Shown here: piece after piece, positions 56,998 through 64,000 of the stretch | Layout of the letters: each line of letters starts with the position of its first letter | How positions within the stretch are numbered: the first letter of the stretch is position 1 | Origin: Conexibacter sp. SYSU D00693 | GTDB lineage: Bacteria; Actinomycetota; Thermoleophilia; Solirubrobacterales; Solirubrobacteraceae | NCBI RefSeq assembly: GCF_017084525.1 | Contig: NZ_CP070950.1 | Coordinates: 2,232,001-2,296,000, forward strand | Length of the DNA stretch: 64,000 nucleotides | Direction: 5' to 3' | Notes under the pieces: model-generated | Database searches by the model: none | What the model saw: the letters and a program-made list of their open reading frames with translations, nothing else | What the model was told of the DNA's origin: nothing | Translations under genes and position numbers: made by a program

Positions 56998-57309
56998 GTG
57001 GCCGCCGGCGACGACCCCCCTGCGCTCTCCCCGCGCGCCGCCGAGATCCTCCGCGAGATCGAGGAGGAGACCCGCCGCCGCCGCGAGGGCGTGGAGGCCC
57101 CGCCCGACCCGCCCGCCCTCCCGGTCCCGGCCGCCGCGCCACCCACGACGGTCCCCGAGGTCCTGGATGACGACCGCATCGTCGTGCTCGCGACGGAGCT
57201 GGCGCGCGAGGCGCAGCTGGCCGGCCGGCGCATCGCGGCCCTCGAGGACGCGCTCGCCGAGCTCGAGCAGCTCGTCGGTCCGCCGGCGCCCGAGGCGCCC
57301 TCCGCCTAG
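56998..57309 (+). CDS. Hypothetical coiled-coil protein
   Basis: 103 residues from GTG 56998. A helical start (LSPRAAEILREIEEETRRRREG), a Pro-rich linker, and a second predicted coiled coil (LATELAREAQLAGRRIAALEDALAELEQLVG). No signal or membrane segment. Its stop shares CTAG with the convergent lipoprotein gene. Unknown function. Confidence 0.6.
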   Translation: MAAGDDPPALSPRAAEILREIEEETRRRREGVEAPPDPPALPVPAAAPPTTVPEVLDDDRIVVLATELAREAQLAGRRIAALEDALAELEQLVGPPAPEAPSA

Positions 57310-57767
57310 CTCGCGCCGAGCTCGTCGTTGATCTGCTTGATGGCGCCGTTGATGTCGGCGCTGATCCGCGAGACGCGGGCCTTGAAGTCCGTCTCCGCCG
57401 CGAGCACGCGCTGCGGGTTCGAGGACCCGGCGGCCGTCTTGAAGCGGTCGATCTCCGTGCCGTAGCGCCCGATGACCGAGGTCAGCCGCTGGTGCAGCTG
57501 GGCGACCTCGCCCGGCGGGTCGATCCGGCGCAGGCGCGCCACGACGTCGTCGACCGCCCCGCGGAAGCGCGTCAGCGTCCGGCGGTCCTGCTCGGGCGTG
57601 CTCGTGGCGCTGATCCCGGTCTCGAGCTGCTTGACGGTCCCGGCGAAGGCCTCTTGGGCCTCGTTGACCTGGCCGACGTAGCGGTTGGCCTCGTCGTCCG
57701 AGCCGCAGCCGGCCACGCCCCCGGCGGCCAGCAGCGCGACCGTCACCAGCGCGGTCAGGCGTCGCAT
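57306..57767 (-). CDS. Putative lipoprotein, helical
   Basis: 153 residues from ATG 57767. Type II signal: MRRLTALVTVALLAAGG then the lipobox VAGC (Cys ~23) with a GSDDE spacer. The mature part is predicted all-helical with heptad-like spacing (QVNEAQEAFAGTVKQLETGI, RFRGAVDDVVARLRRI, EVAQLHQRLTSVIGRYGTEIDRF), like a four-helix bundle. TAGGGT lies eight bases upstream (57776-57781). No assigned role. Confidence 0.7.
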   Translation of the reverse strand: MRRLTALVTVALLAAGGVAGCGSDDEANRYVGQVNEAQEAFAGTVKQLETGISATSTPEQDRRTLTRFRGAVDDVVARLRRIDPPGEVAQLHQRLTSVIGRYGTEIDRFKTAAGSSNPQRVLAAETDFKARVSRISADINGAIKQINDELGAS

Positions 57768-57775
57768 CGGGCCGG

Positions 57776-57781
57776 ACCCTA
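57776..57781 (-). promoter_or_regulatory. -10 element of the lipoprotein gene at 57767
   Basis: TAGGGT on the minus strand, eight bases before ATG, the same hexamer and spacing as the usp gene. Confidence 0.4.
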
Positions 57782-57854
57782 GCGAGCTTCGCGGACCGGT
57801 CCGTCCGGGTCCGCCGAACGGATGACCCCGGTCCACGGACACCTGGACACCTCT

Positions 57855-57873
57855 CGGCGGCACCACACCGCCG
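57855..57873 (+). other. Hairpin in the chemoreceptor leader
   Basis: CGGCGG and CCGCCG around a 7-nt loop, inside the 194-bp gap (57768-57961) before the chemoreceptor. Apart from this and the AAGGA ribosome site near 57951 I see no gene or known riboswitch in the gap. Confidence 0.35.
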
Positions 57874-57961
57874 TTCGTCGCAGTTGGCACGGCTGGGCTC
57901 TTGAGGGACGCCCGTCGCGGCCGAACCAAGGGTCATCGCCCTCTCCGACTCAAGGACCCAC

Positions 57962-59311
57962 ATGGCTGCGACCGCTTCCAACCCCGCCTCCTCCGTCGAC
58001 ACGCAGGGGCGCCCCGTCCACGTCTCCCAGCAGAACTGGCGTGACCTGCTGGCGCTGACCGGCCTCAACACGCGCGACCTCGAGCTGCTCGGCGGCACCT
58101 CGCTCGAGGGCCGCGGCAAGGAGGTCGTCGAGTCCTTCTACTCCCGCATCCTGCAGGTGCCGGAGCTCCGCCAGATCATCGAGGACAACTCGAGCGTCGA
58201 CCGCCTCGCCGGGACCCTCGAGCGCTACTTCGCGACCGTCGTCAGCGGCGTCGTCGACGACGGCCGCATGACCGGCATCGAGCGCATCGGCGTCGTCCAC
58301 GACCGCATCGACCTGCCGATTCAGGCCTTCCTGTGCGCGATGCTCGGCATCGACCGCGTCGTCATCCCGGCGCTCATCGAGCTCTACCAGGACGACCCGA
58401 CCACGCTGGCCCAGGCGATCATGGCCTACCGCAAGGTCACGACGGGCGACCTCGCCCTCGTCACGCAGTCCTTCCTGGACGCCCGCGAGGGCAAGATCGG
58501 GACGCTGATCGGCGAGATCGAGCAGCAGACCGTGACCCTCGGCGAGCAGCAGGGCGAGCTGACGACGCGCGCCGAGACCCTGGCCGCCGCGGCGCAGCAG
58601 TCGCACGCCTCCGCCACCGAGCTCTCGAGCGTCTCCGGCGAGGTCGAGTCGCAGGCCGGCAGCGGCAAGGAGCAGATCGGCCTCTGCGTCGAGCTGGCCT
58701 CCAACGGCGAGCAGGTCATCGCCGAGACGGAGCGCGCCTCGTCGGAGATGGGCGTCGCCGTCGACGCGATCCGCGAGGAGGTCACCGACCTCACCGAGCA
58801 GATCCGCCGCACCTCGACGATCGTGAAGTCCATCGGCGAGATCGCCGACCAGACGAACCTCCTGGCGCTCAACGCCGCCATCGAGGCCGCCCGCGCGGGC
58901 GAGAACGGCCGCGGCTTCGCCGTCGTCGCCGAGGAGGTCCGCAAGCTGGCCGACCTCACCCGCTCGTCGCTGAAGGACATCACCGAGCTCAACGAGCGCT
59001 CGCTGAAGGCCATCAACAACGTCGACGGCGCCGTCGGCACGACCGCCGAGAAGGCGAGCTCCGTGGGCGACCAGGCCGTCGCCGCCAAGGACTCGTTCGT
59101 CTCGATCGCCGAGGCCGTCCGCGGCACGGCGCAGATCCTCGAGGAGATCGCCGGCGGCATGACCATGGTGTCGCGCTCGGCCGACGAGCTCACGCAGATC
59201 TCCAAGAACGTCGCCGGCACGGCCGAGGGCATGAACGGCCTGGCGACCTCGCTGTCGCACACCGTCGAGCAGGCCCAGAACACCATCGAGCAGGCCCGCG
59301 GCGGCAAGTAG
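57962..59311 (+). CDS. Globin-coupled soluble methyl-accepting chemotaxis protein (HemAT-like)
   Basis: 449 residues. An N-terminal protoglobin-type sensor (~residues 25-190) has the proximal heme His at H113 in [19 protein letters not shown]. It joins directly to an MCP signalling domain whose hairpin tip reads [41 protein letters not shown]. No transmembrane helix is present, so it works in the cytoplasm as an oxygen sensor for aerotaxis. ATG 57962 has AAGGA (57951-57955) at ribosome-site distance. No che genes are adjacent. Confidence 0.92.
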   Translation: MAATASNPASSVDTQGRPVHVSQQNWRDLLALTGLNTRDLELLGGTSLEGRGKEVVESFYSRILQVPELRQIIEDNSSVDRLAGTLERYFATVVSGVVDDGRMTGIERIGVVHDRIDLPIQAFLCAMLGIDRVVIPALIELYQDDPTTLAQAIMAYRKVTTGDLALVTQSFLDAREGKIGTLIGEIEQQTVTLGEQQGELTTRAETLAAAAQQSHASATELSSVSGEVESQAGSGKEQIGLCVELASNGEQVIAETERASSEMGVAVDAIREEVTDLTEQIRRTSTIVKSIGEIADQTNLLALNAAIEAARAGENGRGFAVVAEEVRKLADLTRSSLKDITELNERSLKAINNVDGAVGTTAEKASSVGDQAVAAKDSFVSIAEAVRGTAQILEEIAGGMTMVSRSADELTQISKNVAGTAEGMNGLATSLSHTVEQAQNTIEQARGGK

Positions 59312-59342
59312 TCCTCGTCGCCGGGCGCCTGGCGCCCGGTGC

Positions 59343-59348
59343 CACACT
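59343..59348 (+). promoter_or_regulatory. Possible -10 of hemW
   Basis: CACACT followed by GGGCGG and GTG 59355, the six-base leaderless layout. Confidence 0.35.
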
Positions 59349-59354
59349 GGGCGG

Positions 59355-60521
59355 GTGACCTCGGGGTCGCCCGCCCAGCTGTCGTTCTACGTCCACGTGC
59401 CGTTCTGCGCGACGCGCTGCGGCTACTGCGACTTCGTCACCTACACGGCCGACGAGCTGCCGGGCGGAGGCGCGCGCGAGGCGTGGGCCGACGTGCTCCT
59501 GCGCGAGCTCGACGTCGCGCGGCGCGAGCTCGGCCCGCGCGAGGTCGCGACGGTCTTCTTCGGCGGCGGCACGCCCACCCTCCTGCCCGCCCGCGACCTC
59601 GCGCGCGTGCTCGAGGGCATCGACGCGCGCTTCGGCCTCGCGCCCGGCGCCGAGGTCACCACGGAGGCCAACCCCGAGACCGTCGACCCCGCGAAGCTCG
59701 CCGACCTGCGCGCCGCCGGCTTCTCGCGCGTGTCGCTGGGCATGCAGCACGTCGCGCCGCACGTGCTCGACGTGCTCGAGCGCGTCCACGCGCCGGGCCG
59801 TCCGGTGCAGGCCGCGCGCGAGGCCCGCGCCGCCGGCTTCGAGCACGTCTCGCTGGACCTCATCTACGGCACGCCGGGCGAGACCGCCGCCGACTGGGAC
59901 CAGGCGCTCGACGCCGTCCTGGACGCCGGCGTCGACCACGTCAGCGCGTACGCGCTGATCGTCGAGCCGGGGACGCGACTGGCGGCCCGCGTGCGCCGCG
60001 GGGAGGTCCGCGAGCCCGACGACGACGAGCTCGCCGAGCGCTACGAGCAGGCCGACGCGCGGCTCGCGGCCGCGGGGCTGCGCTGGTACGAGATCTCGAA
60101 CTGGGCCGCGTCGGACGCCGCGCGCTGCCACCACAACATCGCCTACTGGACCGGCCGGGACTGGTGGGGCGCCGGGCCGGGCGCCCACTCGCACGTCGAC
60201 GGGGTGCGATGGTGGAACGCCAAGCACCCGACGGCCTGGGCCGAGCGGGTGACCGCCGGGGAGGTCCCCGCCGCCGGGCGCGAGGTGCTGACCGCGCGCG
60301 AGCGCCGTACGGAGCGCCTCCTGCTCGAGGTCCGCCTCGCCGAGGGCCTCGACGCCGCCCTGCTCGGACCCCATGGATCGCGGGCCGCGCAGCGCCTCGC
60401 GGACGACGGCCTCGTCGTCGTGCGCGACGGCCGCGTCGTGCTCACCCGCCGTGGCCGGCGGCTCGCCGACACCGTCACGCTGGCGCTCGACGACGACCGA
60501 GACGCCGCCCGCGCCGCCTAG
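59355..60521 (+). CDS. hemW: HemW-type radical SAM heme chaperone (coproporphyrinogen-oxidase-like)
   Basis: 388 residues from GTG 59355. The [4Fe-4S] motif CATRCGYCDF supplies C18, C22 and C25. VFFGGGTPTLLP, EANPETVD, SLGMQHV and VSLDLIYGTPGE match HemN/HemW radical-SAM proteins; the short N-terminus without the extra HemN helix, and the C-terminal HemN_C domain, favour HemW, which delivers heme rather than oxidising coproporphyrinogen. It starts 44 bp after the chemoreceptor and may share its mRNA. Confidence 0.88.
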   Translation: MTSGSPAQLSFYVHVPFCATRCGYCDFVTYTADELPGGGAREAWADVLLRELDVARRELGPREVATVFFGGGTPTLLPARDLARVLEGIDARFGLAPGAEVTTEANPETVDPAKLADLRAAGFSRVSLGMQHVAPHVLDVLERVHAPGRPVQAAREARAAGFEHVSLDLIYGTPGETAADWDQALDAVLDAGVDHVSAYALIVEPGTRLAARVRRGEVREPDDDELAERYEQADARLAAAGLRWYEISNWAASDAARCHHNIAYWTGRDWWGAGPGAHSHVDGVRWWNAKHPTAWAERVTAGEVPAAGREVLTARERRTERLLLEVRLAEGLDAALLGPHGSRAAQRLADDGLVVVRDGRVVLTRRGRRLADTVTLALDDDRDAARAA

Positions 60522-60803
60522 CCCGCAAGACGTTCGGGGCCATCGACGACCGCGAGCCTGTCGATCCCGGCGTCCCACGCCGGAGATCGCAGGGTCACGC
60601 CGTTCGAACCCTCAAGACCGCCCTCGGAGGACGCGCCCGCCGGCCGTTCCCCCTCCCTCGGCGGATCGACCCGCACACCCGCGGGTCGATCCGCCACTCG
60701 TTGCCTGAGGCGGGACCGTCCACACCGCGACGAGCGTCGTCCGCCGTCCGCCGTTCGCCGTTCGCCGACGGGCGCTCACAGGTTCGGGCGCGCTGCCGAA
60801 GCA
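60522..60803 (+). other. Non-coding gap with long perfect hairpin
   Basis: 282 bp without a supportable gene. Its main feature is the 15-bp perfect inverted repeat at 60660-60695; short CGCCGTTCG tandem repeats lie near 60745-60770. Confidence 0.5.
60660..60695. terminator. 15-bp perfect inverted repeat
   Basis: GGCGGATCGACCCGC (60660-60674) and its exact complement GCGGGTCGATCCGCC (60681-60695) around ACACCC. It has no T-run. It could be a rho-independent-like terminator of hemW, 139 bp after its stop, or a protein-binding site for the gene at 60804. Confidence 0.5.
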
Positions 60804-61703
60804 GTGGGTGTGACCGGAGCCGCCGCATCGGTCGTCGTCGTCGACGACGACGCCGTCGTGCGCACCGCGCTCGAGCGGCACCTGGTCTCCCGCGGCCACC
60901 GCGTGAGCTGCGCCGCCGACGGTCACGGCGGCATCACGATCGCGCGGCTCGCCCGGCCCGACGTCGTCCTGCTCGACCTCGAGCTGCCCGACGTCCACGG
61001 GCTCGACGTCCTCGAGCGCCTCGGCGCCGGCCCTTCCACGGCGGGCGTCCCCGTCGTCGTGCTCACCGGCTCGACGGAGGAGGAGATGCTCGTCGAGGCC
61101 CTGCGCCGCGGCGCCCACGACTTCGTCGCCAAGCCGCCGCGCTGGCCGGTGCTCGACGCGCGCCTCGGCGGCGCCATCCGCGTCAAGCGCCTCCAGGACG
61201 AGCTGCGCGCCGCCAACGAGGACCTCGCCCGCCAGGCGGCGACGGACCCGCTGACCGGGCTGCCCAACCGCCGCCAGGGGACGCTCCTGCTCGAGCGCGC
61301 CCGCGCCTCGTGCCGCGAGGCGGTCGTCCTCAAGATCGACGTCGACCGCTTCAAGCAGATCAACGACACACTCGGCCACGCCGCGGGCGACGAGGCCCTG
61401 CGCGAGGTCGGCCAGGCGCTGCGCGGGGCGCTGCGCACCGACGACGAGCTCGCCCGCTGGGGCGGCGACGAGTTCGTGGCGGTCCTCCACGACACGCGGC
61501 TCGACGAGGCGACGTTCGCCGCCGAGCGCCTGCGCCGCGCCGTCGCGCTGCACCCGCCGCTCGTCGGCCTGGGCGGGGTCTCGGTCTCCGTCGGGGTCGC
61601 CCGCCTCGGCGACGCGGGCGTCGAGCCGGCCCTCGCGTCGGCCGACGGGGCGATGTACGCCGCCAAGGGCGCCGGCCGCGACGCGGTCCGCACCGGCGGC
61701 TGA
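60804..61703 (+). CDS. Response regulator with GGDEF domain (diguanylate cyclase)
   Basis: 299 residues from GTG 60804 (GTG 60810 is equally possible). The receiver has the DD pair (VVVDDDAV), acceptor Asp (VLLDLELPDVHG), LTGS and Lys in AKPP. After a short helix, a GGDEF domain shows DPLTGLPNRR, the intact active site RWGGDEF (220-224) and the inhibitory RxxD site (RTDD) five residues before it. It should make c-di-GMP under phosphorylation control, adding a second signalling output beside the chemoreceptor. Confidence 0.92.
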   Translation: MGVTGAAASVVVVDDDAVVRTALERHLVSRGHRVSCAADGHGGITIARLARPDVVLLDLELPDVHGLDVLERLGAGPSTAGVPVVVLTGSTEEEMLVEALRRGAHDFVAKPPRWPVLDARLGGAIRVKRLQDELRAANEDLARQAATDPLTGLPNRRQGTLLLERARASCREAVVLKIDVDRFKQINDTLGHAAGDEALREVGQALRGALRTDDELARWGGDEFVAVLHDTRLDEATFAAERLRRAVALHPPLVGLGGVSVSVGVARLGDAGVEPALASADGAMYAAKGAGRDAVRTGG

Positions 61704-61765
61704 CGCGCGTCACCCGAAGGGGTGGTCTGCCACCAGGTGCGGTGGCGCGCGCGGGGGTCCACGGG

Positions 61766-61771
61766 CACCCT
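61766..61771 (+). promoter_or_regulatory. -10 of the 55-aa membrane protein gene
   Basis: CACCCT followed by CGGGCC and ATG 61778. Confidence 0.4.
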
Positions 61772-61777
61772 CGGGCC

Positions 61778-61945
61778 ATGACCACGATCCAGACGACCTC
61801 CACGATCCTCTTCGTGGCCGTCGCCGTCGTGCTCCTCGCGACGGTCGGCCCGCAGGCCCCCGTGCTCATCGCGCTCGGCTTCGCCGGCGCGGTGCTCGTC
61901 AGCGCGCTGGCGCGCACGGACGGCAGCCCCCACCGCGGCACCTGA
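61778..61945 (+). CDS. Small two-pass membrane protein (55 aa)
   Basis: MTTIQTTSTILFVAVAVVLL followed by a second hydrophobic stretch (APVLIALGFAGAVLVSALA) and a short polar tail. The start is supported by the leaderless-type CACCCT. It lies 12 bp before the DCC-family gene and may be co-transcribed. Unknown function. Confidence 0.6.
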   Translation: MTTIQTTSTILFVAVAVVLLATVGPQAPVLIALGFAGAVLVSALARTDGSPHRGT

Positions 61946-61957
61946 GACCATCCGCGG

Positions 61958-62344
61958 GTGCTCGTCCTCTGGGACCGGGACTGCGGCTTCTGCGCCTTCG
62001 TCCTCACGACCCTCCTGCGCGCCGACCGGCGCGGCGAGGTGCGCGTCGCCACGATCCAGTCGCCGGAGGGCCAGCGCCTGCTCGCCGACCTGCCCCCGGA
62101 GCGCCGCCTGGCGTCGTGGCACGTGGTGCTCGACGACGGCCGGCGCCTCTCGGGCGGGGAGGCCCTCACCGCGGCGCTGCGCGAGCTCGGTCCGGCGACC
62201 AGGCCGCTCGGTGCCCTCACGGGCGCGATGCCCGGCGTGACCGACCGGTCCTACCGGTGGGTCGCCGGGCACCGGCGCCTGCTCTCGCGGCCGATCCCGC
62301 GCGCGCTCAAGGAGCGCGCCCGCGATCAGCTCGCCCGCCGGTAG
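61958..62344 (+). CDS. DCC-family (DUF393) thiol-disulfide-oxidoreductase-like protein
   Basis: 128 residues from GTG. LVLWDRDCGFCAFVLTTLLRAD carries the DxxCxxC motif of the family, followed by SPEGQRLLADLPPERRLASWHVV (typical middle) and LPGVTDRSYRWVAGHR. Members are thought to be thioredoxin-like and are often near HTTM/vitamin-K-carboxylase-like membrane proteins. The last 19 bp overlap the convergent methyltransferase gene. Confidence 0.82.
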   Translation: MLVLWDRDCGFCAFVLTTLLRADRRGEVRVATIQSPEGQRLLADLPPERRLASWHVVLDDGRRLSGGEALTAALRELGPATRPLGALTGAMPGVTDRSYRWVAGHRRLLSRPIPRALKERARDQLARR

Positions 62345-63075
62345 GTCGAGACGACCATCGGCAGCTCGGGCGCGACCTCGTGGCCGGCCCACGTCGCGTG
62401 GCGGGCCTCGAGCTCCAGGCCGGCGGCCGCGGCCATCGCGTCGAGCGCGTCCGGGGCGACGAGCAGCGCCGCCTCGGAGGCCACGCGCGTGTCGCCGTCG
62501 TCCACGAGCAGGTGGGCGAGCTCCCACAGACCGCCGTCGTGCAGTGTCATCTGGCTCAGCAGCGCCGTGCGCGGCGGGTCGACCGGGAACAGCCGCGTCT
62601 CGGTGCGCCGGCCGTCGTGCAGGAGCGCGACGTGGTCGGGGTTGTGGGTCTCGACGACCACCGCCGCGCCCGGCGCGGCGGCCGCCGCGAGCGTGTGCAG
62701 CGCGGCCTGCTGCTCCTCGCGGTGCAGCAGGATCGTCAGGGTCGCCAGCGCGCAGACGACGAGCCCGTGGCCGCCGCCGTCGCGGAAGTCGCGCAGGTCG
62801 CCGAGCACCGGCTCGACGTCGCCGCCCATCCGGGCGAGCTCGGCGAGCATCTCGGGCGAGGCGTCGACGCCGACCACGCGACCGACCCGCTCGGAGAGCG
62901 GGACGGCGAGGCGGCCCGTGCCGACGCCGAGCTCGAGCGGCGGACCGTCCTGCGGGCGGTGCAGCGCCGCGAGGCGCGCGACGGCCGCGTCGACCATCGC
63001 GCCCTCGCGGGGGAACAGGCGGTCGTAGAACGGCGCGAACTGCTCCCCGTAGGCCGGGGCGTGGGTGGCGCTCAC
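62326..63075 (-). CDS. Class I SAM-dependent methyltransferase
   Basis: 249 residues from GTG 63075 (GTGA overlap with upstream gene). Motif I LELGVGTGRLAVPLSERVGRVVGVDASPEMLAELA; LVVCALATLTILLHREEQQAALHTLAAAAAPGAAVVVETHNP is the motif II-III region. Small-molecule methyltransferase of unknown acceptor. Third gene of a minus-strand operon with the two genes to its right. Confidence 0.82.
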   Translation of the reverse strand: MSATHAPAYGEQFAPFYDRLFPREGAMVDAAVARLAALHRPQDGPPLELGVGTGRLAVPLSERVGRVVGVDASPEMLAELARMGGDVEPVLGDLRDFRDGGGHGLVVCALATLTILLHREEQQAALHTLAAAAAPGAAVVVETHNPDHVALLHDGRRTETRLFPVDPPRTALLSQMTLHDGGLWELAHLLVDDGDTRVASEAALLVAPDALDAMAAAAGLELEARHATWAGHEVAPELPMVVSTYRRAS

Positions 63076-63626
63076 GCCGGGGCCTCGTCCAGCGCGAAGA
63101 ACGGCGAGCTCAGGACGTAGTCCGGGTCGCCGCTCTCGTCGTAGCCGGTGTGGCGGGCGACCAGGAACTGGAAGCCCTTGGGCCGCGGGCCGTCGCCGTG
63201 GCGGCGCAGCACCTCGACCTCCACGCGGTTGCGCAGCAGCTCGAAGGCCACGGTCTTCGTCACGTCGGAGCTCGGCTGCCCGAGCACGGTGATGACCTCG
63301 TTGGCGACGTCGAACATCCCCTTCTCGCGGCGGCGGTCGGCGAAGAAGACGACGTGGGCCCAGCGGCGGCTCGCGATCGGCGCGGTCTCCTCCCACGGCG
63401 TCGTCGCGCCGTCCGCGGTCACGACGCGGTGCAGCAGGTGGAAGTCGTGCTGCGCGGGCTCGGGCGCGAAGAAGCGCCAGTTGGGCAGCACGAGGCCCAG
63501 GCGGTCGAAGCGCCGCAGGCCGTCGAACAGCCGGTGCGGGTGCTGGCTGGCGGCGGTGGCCAGCAGCCAGCCGCCCAGGGCGCCCGACAGGGCGACGGTG
63601 GCGCCGCGGTCAACGGGCGAGGACAT
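63072..63626 (-). CDS. Hypothetical protein with FAPxP motif
   Basis: 184 residues. One N-terminal hydrophobic segment (ALSGALGGWLLATAAS) is followed by RLGLVLPNWRFFAPEPAQHDFHLLHRVV, a block I associate with proteins encoded beside DCC/HTTM genes. Then APIASRRWAHVVFFADRRREKGMFDVANEVI and TKTVAFELLRNRVEVEVLRRH. Starts within the hydrolase 3' end (17-bp overlap) and overlaps the methyltransferase start. Role unknown; membrane-associated. Confidence 0.65.
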   Translation of the reverse strand: MSSPVDRGATVALSGALGGWLLATAASQHPHRLFDGLRRFDRLGLVLPNWRFFAPEPAQHDFHLLHRVVTADGATTPWEETAPIASRRWAHVVFFADRRREKGMFDVANEVITVLGQPSSDVTKTVAFELLRNRVEVEVLRRHGDGPRPKGFQFLVARHTGYDESGDPDYVLSSPFFALDEAPA

Positions 63627-64000
63627 GGATGCGCTCCTCTCGGTCGGTGCGGTCGTGGTCGGTGGTGGTGGCCCGGCGCACGAGGTCGGCGAGGTGGCCC
63701 GCGACCTCGGTCGCGGCGCGCTCGTCGCAGACGATCCCCTCGTGGCCGACGCCCGCGACCTGCTCGTGGCGGCAGTCGCCCGACAGGCCGGCGAGCTCGC
63801 GGTGGAGGTCCAGCTGCACCGGGTCCAGCGTCGCCGTGTGCTGGGCGGTGAGCACCAGCAGCGGCAGGTCGAGCTCGGGCAGATGGCCGTCGAAGGCCTC
63901 GAACTCGCGCTCGGTGGCGGTCCACTCGCGCAGACCCGCGGCCCACATGCGCGCGTCGCGGTACTCGTCGAGGAACCGGCCGCGCACGGCCTCGGGCAGC
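63610..64000 (-). CDS. Alpha/beta hydrolase, C-terminal part (cut by window edge)
   Basis: The frame runs off the right end (…LPEAVRGRFLDEYRDARMWAAGLREW). The visible 130 residues fit the end of an alpha/beta hydrolase: DLPLLVLTAQHTATLDPVQLDLHRELAGLSGDCRHEQVAGVGHEGIVCDER, with the catalytic His in GVGHEGIV. The nucleophile lies outside the window. Start of a three-gene minus-strand operon as far as seen. Confidence 0.7.
   Translation of the reverse strand, partial: LPEAVRGRFLDEYRDARMWAAGLREWTATEREFEAFDGHLPELDLPLLVLTAQHTATLDPVQLDLHRELAGLSGDCRHEQVAGVGHEGIVCDERAATEVAGHLADLVRRATTTDHDRTDREERIHVLAR

Noticed and set aside
57886-57905. Sigma-54-like -24 element (TTGGCACG) before the chemoreceptor gene
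   Set aside because: The GC of the -12 box is one base out of register, and actinobacteria generally lack sigma-54.
60595-60640. tRNA-like GTTCGAACC piece downstream of hemW
   Set aside because: The flanking bases do not form a T-stem and no acceptor or anticodon arm can be drawn.

Overview
The window is about 73-75% GC with strong third-position GC bias. It has many GTG and some TTG starts, many 4-bp gene overlaps (ATGA, GTGA, CTAG) and a complete six-protein Mce operon. Together these point to a high-GC actinobacterium. The mixture of Mce genes, exported beta-helix, RTX-like, allene-oxide-cyclase-like and choice-of-anchor proteins, and a globin-coupled chemoreceptor, fits a soil Thermoleophilia (Solirubrobacterales-like) chromosome. 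That placement is an inference and rests on no database search. No prophage, integrase, CRISPR array, rRNA or intact insertion sequence was seen.

Layout. 1-8.5 kb: exported and lipid-anchored proteins, among them a lipase and an M28-like peptidase flanking a PucR-type regulator with matching paired operators. 8.5-23.5 kb: small metabolic and regulatory cassettes (TetR/nitrilase, photolyase, GlxA-type regulator with a flavin oxidase, MFS and YciI genes, MBL hydrolase, cupin, esterase, AraC/hydrolase), with REP-like palindromes near 17.4 and 18.75 kb. 23.5-34.7 kb: a minus-strand mce operon (two MlaE-type permeases, six Mce proteins) ending in a translationally coupled tandem AsnC-type regulator. 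34.8-41 kb: a TetR gene divergent from a tightly packed operon of two cytochrome P450s, two related multi-pass membrane proteins (AveC-like guess) and an APH-type kinase. 41-50 kb: two divergent gene pairs sharing the same 21-bp palindrome, bracketing a regulatory group (ECF sigma factor, two phosphate-acceptor-less NarL-like proteins, a SnoaL-like protein, a flavin monooxygenase). 50-64 kb: tRNA-Ser(CGA), secreted proteins, tadA, a subtilase, a stress protein, a PHP phosphatase, small proteins, a globin-coupled chemoreceptor, hemW, a response regulator-diguanylate cyclase, and a methyltransferase/hydrolase operon cut by the window end.

How parts may work together. The strongest candidate system is the mce operon plus the TetR/P450/membrane-protein/kinase operon. 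Both promoters carry a TTGCAA -35 inside a shared GCTTGCAATC(T)GAC block, and the P450 promoter has a perfect 9+3+9 palindrome exactly between -35 and -10. This reads as a lipid, sterol or terpenoid import-and-oxidation island under one TetR protein; the substrate cannot be read from sequence. A second small regulon is suggested by two 14-bp TGT-N8-ACA-like sites 32 bp apart, placed 25 bp before both the lipase and the M28-like start codons beside the PucR gene. Many start codons here lie exactly 6 nt after a TACNNT-like hexamer, which suggests leaderless transcripts and was used to choose several starts.
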